A DNA stretch of 8,926 nucleotides from the NCBI GenBank assembly GCA_945867245.1, contig CAMBHQ010000025.1:1-8926 (forward strand). Reading direction: 5' to 3'. The position numbers and the translations under genes are program-made. This DNA is from an uncultured Porphyromonas sp. (GTDB taxonomy: Bacteria > Bacteroidota > Bacteroidia > Bacteroidales > Porphyromonadaceae). Shown one piece after another: positions 3,900 to 8,926 of the stretch (position 1 is the stretch's first letter; each line of letters begins with the position of its first letter). The notes beneath the pieces are model-generated. The model saw only the letters and a program-made list of their open reading frames with translations, was not told the DNA's origin and made no database searches.

Positions 3900-5975
3900 A
3901 TGAAAAGCATTATCAAGACGGCACTAAGTCTAGGCCTGCTCGGGACTAGTTACTTAGGTCTGGCGCAGCGCCAGAGTGTGCGGGAGATGCCTGAACCCAA
4001 GCCCATAGGGGCTGTGCCTACCGAGGCGCAGCTGTCTTGGCATCAGCTAGAGACCTATGCCTTCATTCACTTCGGTCTCAATACCTACAACGATTTGGAG
4101 TGGGGCTATGGCAATACGCCTGTGAGCACTTTCGCCCCTAAGCATCTAGACACCGACCAATGGGTGCGCACCCTCAAGGCCGCGGGCATGAAGGCCGTCA
4201 TCCTCACGGCCAAGCACCACGACGGCTTCTGTCTCTGGCCTACGAAGACTACCGATTATTCGGTCAAGCATAGCCCTTGGAAGAATGGTAAGGGCGACCT
4301 AGTCAAAGACCTTGTCGCCTCGTGTCGTCGGTATGGCCTTCGGTTTGGTCTTTACCTTAGTCCTTGGGATCGCCATCATGCCGAGTATGGTCGTGAGGGC
4401 TATCAGCGTGCCTTCCACGAGCAAATCCGCGAGCTAACGACGCAGTATGGCGAGCTATTCGAGTATTGGTTCGATGGCGCTAACGGTGGTACCGGTTGGT
4501 ACGGAGGGGCGGATGAGCGTCGCAATATCAAGCCCAAGGAGTACTATAAGTACGAGGAGGCGGCCGAGATGCTGCGTCGCAATAATCCGAATATCATGAT
4601 CTTCGGGGGGACAGTGCCGACTATACGTTGGATTGGTAACGAGGCAGGCTGGGCCGGAGAGACGAATTATGCTACTTACAATCTAGAGGCCGAGCAGCAT
4701 TATCGCGAGAACATCTGGGGGCATCGTGGGGCTAAAGAATGGTTGCCTGGCGAGGTGGATGTGAGTATTCGTCCCGGCTGGTTTTATCACCCCCGAGAGG
4801 ACCATCAGGTGCGCAGTGTGGCTAACCTCGTGAACATCTACTATCAGAGCGTGGGGCGTGGCGCCAACCTATTGCTCAATTTCCCTGTCAATCTAGAGGG
4901 TAAGATTCCTACTACAGACTCTATCAATGCCGTGCGCTGGCATCGTCATATCCGAGAGAGCTTCCGCCACAACCTCGCCAAGGGGGCGCGGGTGGAGGCC
5001 CGTGATACCCGCACAGGACGCACATTCTCGCCTCGGCATATTGTCGATGGCAAGCCGGATACCTATTGGGCTACGGTCGATGGCGTCTCTACTGCCGAGC
5101 TTACGCTACGTCTGCCCCGCAAGCGAACGATTAACAACATTATGCTACAGGAGTATATCCGCCTAGGACAGCGCATAGAGCGCTTCTCGCTAGAGACGCA
5201 GAGCGCCGACGGTACGTGGCAAGCCATTGACACTAGGGATAGTCTAACGACAGTTGGCTACAAGCGTATCATTCGTTTTCGGCCTGTCGAGACCTCGGCT
5301 ATCCGCCTGCGTGTAGAGAAGAGCATGGGGCCTGTGTGCTTGGCCGAGCTAGGCGCTTACCACGTGCGCGAGCTGGTGGATGCCCCCCTAGTAACACGAG
5401 ACGAAAACAATCGCCTAGTACTCCGCCCCGCTGCCGGTAGTGGCAGTGCCGACTATCGTCTGCGCTATCGCCTAAACGATGGCCCTTGGCAAGATTATGC
5501 AGGGCCTATTGTAGTCCCCAGTGACCACTTGCGGGTAGAGGCCGCGGCGCTCGCCTCGGGTGGGCAGTCTAGTCGGGTGTACGAGCTGGGCTACTCTGCT
5601 GGTCGCTTCACGATGGGCGCGGGTATCAGCGAGGAGCAGCGCCGCCAACTAGTCGATGGCGATGGTTATACGGCGGTCTACTTCGATAAGGCCTTGCGCC
5701 AGTTCGACTTCCGCTTCCAGCGTCCGAGCCTTATCACAGGTCTTGTCTATACGCCCAATCAGGGGCGCGATGCCACTGGGCATATACAGCGCTATCGTCT
5801 GTTTCTGGATGAGGTGTTGGTCGCTCAGGGCGAGTTTCAGAATATCAAAGCTAATCCTATCCCTAGCGAGATACGCCTCGCCGAGCCCAAGCTAGGTCAG
5901 CACCTGCGCCTAGTAGTCGATGCAGTGCTGGATAATCAGGCCTCTGTGTCGGTAGGGGACTTCGCTATATATTAA
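3900..5975 (+). CDS. Exported alpha-L-fucosidase, GH29, with C-terminal beta-sandwich domains
   Basis: This enzyme should release alpha-linked L-fucose from glycans such as mucin or Lewis-type structures. From the ATG at 3900 it has 691 residues; an in-frame TTG three bases upstream is a less likely start. Residues 1-23 are a signal peptide (MKSIIKTALSLGLLGTSYLG, then LAQ) with no lipobox Cys. The GH29 catalytic barrel covers about 40-345: HFGLNTY near 58, AKHHDGFCLW at 104-113, and YWFDGANG, with Asp192 the expected nucleophile. Glu248 in the IGNEAG segment is my candidate acid/base and suggests the alpha-1,3/4-type GH29-B branch. An F5/8-type C (CBM32-like) domain covers about 363-490, a short beta domain about 500-565, and a second galactose-binding-like domain about 570-691. 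The C-terminus shows no type IX secretion signal, so a periplasmic location is likely. No SusC/SusD genes adjoin it. The gene precedes hemL by 16 bp. Confidence 0.93.
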   Translation: MKSIIKTALSLGLLGTSYLGLAQRQSVREMPEPKPIGAVPTEAQLSWHQLETYAFIHFGLNTYNDLEWGYGNTPVSTFAPKHLDTDQWVRTLKAAGMKAVILTAKHHDGFCLWPTKTTDYSVKHSPWKNGKGDLVKDLVASCRRYGLRFGLYLSPWDRHHAEYGREGYQRAFHEQIRELTTQYGELFEYWFDGANGGTGWYGGADERRNIKPKEYYKYEEAAEMLRRNNPNIMIFGGTVPTIRWIGNEAGWAGETNYATYNLEAEQHYRENIWGHRGAKEWLPGEVDVSIRPGWFYHPREDHQVRSVANLVNIYYQSVGRGANLLLNFPVNLEGKIPTTDSINAVRWHRHIRESFRHNLAKGARVEARDTRTGRTFSPRHIVDGKPDTYWATVDGVSTAELTLRLPRKRTINNIMLQEYIRLGQRIERFSLETQSADGTWQAIDTRDSLTTVGYKRIIRFRPVETSAIRLRVEKSMGPVCLAELGAYHVRELVDAPLVTRDENNRLVLRPAAGSGSADYRLRYRLNDGPWQDYAGPIVVPSDHLRVEAAALASGGQSSRVYELGYSAGRFTMGAGISEEQRRQLVDGDGYTAVYFDKALRQFDFRFQRPSLITGLVYTPNQGRDATGHIQRYRLFLDEVLVAQGEFQNIKANPIPSEIRLAEPKLGQHLRLVVDAVLDNQASVSVGDFAIY

Positions 5976-5991
5976 ATACGAATACATATCA

Positions 5992-7290
5992 ATGAAGGAA
6001 TTGAATACTAGCCGTAGCCAAGCGCTACACGAGCGTGCCGAGCGACTAATCCCTGGTGGGGTCAATAGCCCAGTACGTGCTTTCCGCTCTGTTGGTCTCC
6101 GCCCACTCTATATAGCCCGAGGGCAGGGGGGACATATCTGGGATGTCGATGGTAACGAGTATATCGACTTCATAAGCTCGTGGGGTCCGCTCATCATAGG
6201 GCATAGTCATCCGCTTATTCAGGAGGCTATCACGGCCGAGCTGGCTAATGGCACGAGCTACGGAGCCTGCAACGAGCGCGAGGTGGAGATGGCCGAGTTA
6301 ATCTGTAGTTTCTTCCCCTCCATAGAGATGGTGCGCATGGTAAACTCTGGTACGGAGGCTACTATGAGCGCTATACGTCTGGCACGTGGTTATACGGGTA
6401 GGGACAAGATTCTGAAGTTTGAGGGCTGTTATCATGGCCACGCCGATAGCTTCCTCATACAGGCAGGTAGTGGCTTGGCTACTTTTGGTCAGGCCGGTAG
6501 TGCGGGCGTTACGGCACAGACGGCCGAGAATACGCTCGTAGCGACCTACAACGATCTCGAGAGCGTGCGCCGTGTGCTGGATGCCCATGCAGAGCAAGTG
6601 GCGGCCGTTATCCTCGAGCCGATTATGGGTAATATGGGCCTTGTCCCACCGCAGGAGGGCTTCCTAGAGGGACTGCGTGCGCTGACTAGCGAACGTGGTG
6701 TCTTGCTTATCTTCGATGAGGTAATCAGTGGCTTCCGTGCAGCACGTGGCGGGGCTCAAGAGCTATACGGCATTCGTCCCGACCTCACCTGCTTAGGCAA
6801 AATCATTGGTGGGGGGCTGCCTGTGGGGGCCTTCGGTGGTCGCCGTGAGATTATGGAGTGCCTCTCGCCCCTAGGCCCTGTCTATCAGGCAGGGACACTC
6901 TCGGGTAACCCTCTGGCCCTCTCTGCGGGTATCGCTATGCTGCGCCAGCTCGGTCAGGCGGATTTTTATGAGCGTCTAGAGGCTAAGGCCGAGTACTTCG
7001 AGGAACTAATCCGCCCCGTACTCGAGCGCTATGCCGACAAGCTGAGCTACAATCGTATAGGCTCGCTCTCGACGCTCTTTTTCCGCTCTGGGGGTGTGGC
7101 GAGCAATGCCGATGCCAAGGCCTCTGATACAGGGCTGTATGCCGAGTATTTCCGCCTGATGCTGGCCGAGGGTATCTATCTACCGCCCTCGCAGTTTGAG
7201 TGTATGTTCCTCTCTATGGCACACACAGAGGAAGACCTGCAACGTACGGCTCAGGCTATGGAACGCTCCCTGACCAAGCTATTCGCTTAG
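5992..7290 (+). CDS. hemL: Glutamate-1-semialdehyde 2,1-aminomutase (HemL)
   Basis: This cytoplasmic PLP enzyme turns glutamate-1-semialdehyde into 5-aminolevulinate, the last step of the C5 route to the tetrapyrrole precursor. The 432 residues match the usual family length. The N-terminus carries IPGGVNSPVRAF (20-31), a hallmark of HemL. NSGTEATMSAIRLAR (118-132) is the PLP phosphate-binding region, YHGH is at 147-150, and FDEVISGFR (241-249) holds Asp242, which contacts the PLP ring nitrogen. Lys270 in GKIIGGGLPVGAFGG is the Schiff-base lysine. GTLSGNP (301-307) completes the active site. All key residues are present, so the enzyme should be active. The ATG at 5992 follows the fucosidase stop by 16 bp and no -7 box is visible in the gap, which suggests read-through transcription. 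A general class III aminotransferase is an unlikely alternative given the HemL-specific motifs. Confidence 0.96.
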   Translation: MKELNTSRSQALHERAERLIPGGVNSPVRAFRSVGLRPLYIARGQGGHIWDVDGNEYIDFISSWGPLIIGHSHPLIQEAITAELANGTSYGACNEREVEMAELICSFFPSIEMVRMVNSGTEATMSAIRLARGYTGRDKILKFEGCYHGHADSFLIQAGSGLATFGQAGSAGVTAQTAENTLVATYNDLESVRRVLDAHAEQVAAVILEPIMGNMGLVPPQEGFLEGLRALTSERGVLLIFDEVISGFRAARGGAQELYGIRPDLTCLGKIIGGGLPVGAFGGRREIMECLSPLGPVYQAGTLSGNPLALSAGIAMLRQLGQADFYERLEAKAEYFEELIRPVLERYADKLSYNRIGSLSTLFFRSGGVASNADAKASDTGLYAEYFRLMLAEGIYLPPSQFECMFLSMAHTEEDLQRTAQAMERSLTKLFA

Positions 7291-7312
7291 ACTAGCTAAG
7301 CCTTATCCCTCG

Positions 7313-8290
7313 ATGACCAGTAGTGCTCGTAGCCCCCGCAGTATCGCCAGTCTATACTGCCTCAAGGCCTTAGCAGCTCTACTGGTCGTCGTTATTCATG
7401 GCCCTCTGCCTGTCTATCGTGCCGAGGTCAATAGCCTGGCCTCTGTGGCGGTGCCGCTCTTCTTTATGATTACAGGCTATTTCCTCTACGATGAGGATGA
7501 TGGGCGCTTCATGGAGCGTCTCCGGGCTAGTGTCGGCAAGCTTCTACCGATTATGCTCATCACGCAGGCCGTGTACAGCGTCCTGCCCCACGGGGGCTTC
7601 CCACAGGGGCGTAGCCTAGACTTCTATATCAAGTGGCTACTGACAGGCATCAATCACAATAATGTGCACCTGTGGTATCTACATAGCCTGCTCTGGGTGT
7701 TGCTCTTGCTTTGGCTACTCTGTCGTCTAGGTTGGCGTCGTCTGCTACCCTATACGCTTCTTTTCATCCCGCTACACTATTGGCTCGCAGGCCTTGTCTA
7801 TACCGATTCGTCTAGTCCCTATTGGCAGAGCATTGCGGGGTATCTGTGGCGCTATACCTTCGCTACGGCCTTGCCTTTCGTTTCGCTCGGCTATCTCCTC
7901 CGGCTCTATCCCCTAGGGCAGGGGTGGCGTTGGTGTTTCCTTATGGCTATTCCCTGTTACCTATTATCCGTTTGCTGCCTGCGTGTAGACTATCCGACCC
8001 TAGTAGCGATAGCGAAGCCTTTGCTTTTCGTGGGCTTTACGCTGGCACTCTTTACTTGGTCTCTGCATTATCGCTCTCTGGGTGCGGGTGGGCCTATAGC
8101 CTATATCGGGCAACATCTATCAGCCAACGTTTACTATTGGCATATCCTGGTGCAATATGCTCTGAGTAAGACGCTAAACTACGCCCATTACCTCAATTGG
8201 GGGATAATCTATACCTTTGTATTGTCTTGCCTACTGGCTTGGGGATTACAGCGCATGCAGCGGGCAATACGTGTTCAAATATTGAGGTGA
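7313..8290 (+). CDS. Acyltransferase-3 family integral membrane protein
   Basis: This 325-residue membrane protein probably transfers an acyl group (for example acetyl or succinyl) to a sugar or lipid of the envelope. About ten hydrophobic helices can be counted, consistent with the acyltransferase-3 fold. The first helix holds the conserved His29 in VVVIHG, and the second the PLFFMITGYFLY motif (48-59) typical of the family. HLWYLHSL (119-126) and a YWHILV segment in the penultimate helix are also characteristic. The usual Arg/Asp preceding the conserved His in many members is replaced here by a Lys-containing stretch (YCLKAL, 15-20), as in the branch found in polysaccharide O-acylation loci. 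The substrate cannot be deduced: no glycosyltransferase or O-antigen genes are nearby. The gene starts 22 bp after hemL with no visible promoter and is probably co-transcribed with it. Confidence 0.88.
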   Translation: MTSSARSPRSIASLYCLKALAALLVVVIHGPLPVYRAEVNSLASVAVPLFFMITGYFLYDEDDGRFMERLRASVGKLLPIMLITQAVYSVLPHGGFPQGRSLDFYIKWLLTGINHNNVHLWYLHSLLWVLLLLWLLCRLGWRRLLPYTLLFIPLHYWLAGLVYTDSSSPYWQSIAGYLWRYTFATALPFVSLGYLLRLYPLGQGWRWCFLMAIPCYLLSVCCLRVDYPTLVAIAKPLLFVGFTLALFTWSLHYRSLGAGGPIAYIGQHLSANVYYWHILVQYALSKTLNYAHYLNWGIIYTFVLSCLLAWGLQRMQRAIRVQILR

Positions 8291-8352
8291 GTGGTGAAAG
8301 GACTACAGCGCAAGCTGGGGGTTAATTACCTGCCCTAGAAGACTATTAGGAT

Positions 8353-8926
8353 ATGCAATATATACAATATACCATTGCCCTTGTGGGCAAGCCTAACGAC
8401 CTCGCTAGCGAGGATGCCCTAGACTATATCTCTGCCCTGCTAGCAGACCTAGGCTTCGATAGCTTCGAGCATCAAGACGAGCAACTCGTCGCCTATATCC
8501 CCGCCACGGCGGACTATCCAAGTATCATGACAGACCTCATCGCTAGCCTACCTAGCGACGAATGGCAGATTAGCCACCAGAGCGAGCTGATGCCCGATGT
8601 TAATTGGAACGAAGAGTGGGAGCGCAACTATTTCCAGCCTATTACGATAGGGGAGAATCTCTGCCAAATACGAGCTCCCTTCCATGAGCCTAACCCAGAG
8701 GTAAAGACGGAGGTAATCATTAGTCCGAAGATGGCCTTCGGGACAGGTAACCACGAGACCACAGCCCTGATGATGAGCTATATACTAGAGCACGATATGG
8801 AGGGACGGCGTGTCCTCGATATGGGCTGTGGTACGGGGATTCTCGGCATTCTAGCCCTCAAGCAGGGCGCTAAGCACCTGACAGCCATAGATATTGATGA
8901 GTGGGCTTACCTCAATGTGCTAGAGA
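8353..8926 (+). CDS. prmA: Ribosomal protein L11 methyltransferase (PrmA), 3' end cut off by window
   Basis: This cytoplasmic enzyme uses S-adenosylmethionine to methylate ribosomal protein L11. The first 191 codons are present, running off the right edge in frame; the family is usually about 280-300 residues. Residues 1-75 form the small N-terminal substrate-binding domain. The linker motif NWNEEWERNYFQPI (84-97) and the PrmA hallmark PKMAFGTGNHETT (125-137) follow. The SAM-binding motif I is VLDMGCGTGILGI (154-166), and AIDID (178-182) is the acidic loop that would bind the ribose. The start ATG at 8353 was chosen because it opens directly into the expected N-terminal strand; only a weak AGG lies upstream. 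The 62-bp gap to the acyltransferase gene shows no recognisable promoter or terminator, so co-transcription with upstream genes is possible but unproven. Confidence 0.95.
   Translation, partial: MQYIQYTIALVGKPNDLASEDALDYISALLADLGFDSFEHQDEQLVAYIPATADYPSIMTDLIASLPSDEWQISHQSELMPDVNWNEEWERNYFQPITIGENLCQIRAPFHEPNPEVKTEVIISPKMAFGTGNHETTALMMSYILEHDMEGRRVLDMGCGTGILGILALKQGAKHLTAIDIDEWAYLNVLE
8400..8413. repeat. 14-bp perfect palindrome inside prmA
   Basis: CCTCGCTAGCGAGG reads the same on both strands and lies 47 bp into the prmA coding region. A related gapped dyad, TCGCTAG (8540-8546) and CTAGCGA (8552-8558), occurs 140 bp downstream. Both are built on the CTAG core, which is frequent across this window, so chance within a CTAG-rich genome is a reasonable explanation. 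Confidence 0.4.

Noticed and set aside
6298..6597. Minus-strand open frame of 99 codons inside hemL
   Set aside because: It is antisense to the conserved PLP-binding core of hemL, with no supporting features.
7822..8169. Plus-strand open frame of 115 codons inside the acyltransferase gene
   Set aside because: It is an out-of-frame shadow; the acyltransferase frame carries the family motifs and membrane helices.

Overview
The window looks like chromosomal DNA of a member of the Bacteroidota, most likely Porphyromonas or a close relative. The evidence is: four or five intergenic boxes matching the Bacteroidota -7 element TAnnTTTG, almost no Shine-Dalgarno sequences, a coiled-coil lipoprotein and an HEYGH membrane protein of types I associate with this phylum, an exported GH29 fucosidase followed by C-terminal beta-sandwich domains, and moderate GC content with heavy use of CTA leucine codons. 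The genus is an inference; the phylum is fairly safe. I see no phage, transposase, CRISPR, rRNA or tRNA.

Left half (1-2870), all on the minus strand. Reading in the direction of transcription: a putative membrane metallopeptidase-like protein (2131-2862), a coiled-coil lipoprotein (1218-2087), phosphatidylserine decarboxylase psd (362-1033), and phosphatidylserine synthase pssA, whose 3' part is cut off by the left edge. The last two are adjacent enzymes of phosphatidylethanolamine synthesis: PssA makes phosphatidylserine and Psd decarboxylates it. They appear to share one promoter near 1134-1165. The lipoprotein has its own promoter, and its -7 box lies on top of the longest-ORF start, so the start must be moved downstream.

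Middle (2872-3896). A divergent intergenic region leads to a small plus-strand gene for a membrane-anchored DUF4359-like protein (3064-3462). It is followed by 434 bp without a convincing gene. That gap holds a near-perfect 20-bp hairpin (3622-3663) and then a run of further inverted and direct repeats (3677-3887) up to the fucosidase start. This is the least explained part of the window; it could be a structured leader RNA or a clustered operator region.

Right half (3900-8926), all plus strand and tightly packed: an exported GH29 alpha-L-fucosidase with added C-terminal domains, hemL (glutamate-1-semialdehyde aminomutase, tetrapyrrole synthesis), an integral membrane acyltransferase-3 family protein, and the N-terminal 191 codons of prmA (ribosomal protein L11 methyltransferase), cut by the right edge. 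Gaps of 16, 22 and 62 bp suggest co-transcription of at least the first three, although their functions (host-glycan scavenging, heme precursor, envelope sugar or lipid acylation) are not obviously one pathway.

No clearly new multi-gene system is visible. The best candidates for something undescribed are the repeat-dense region upstream of the fucosidase and the HEYGH membrane protein.
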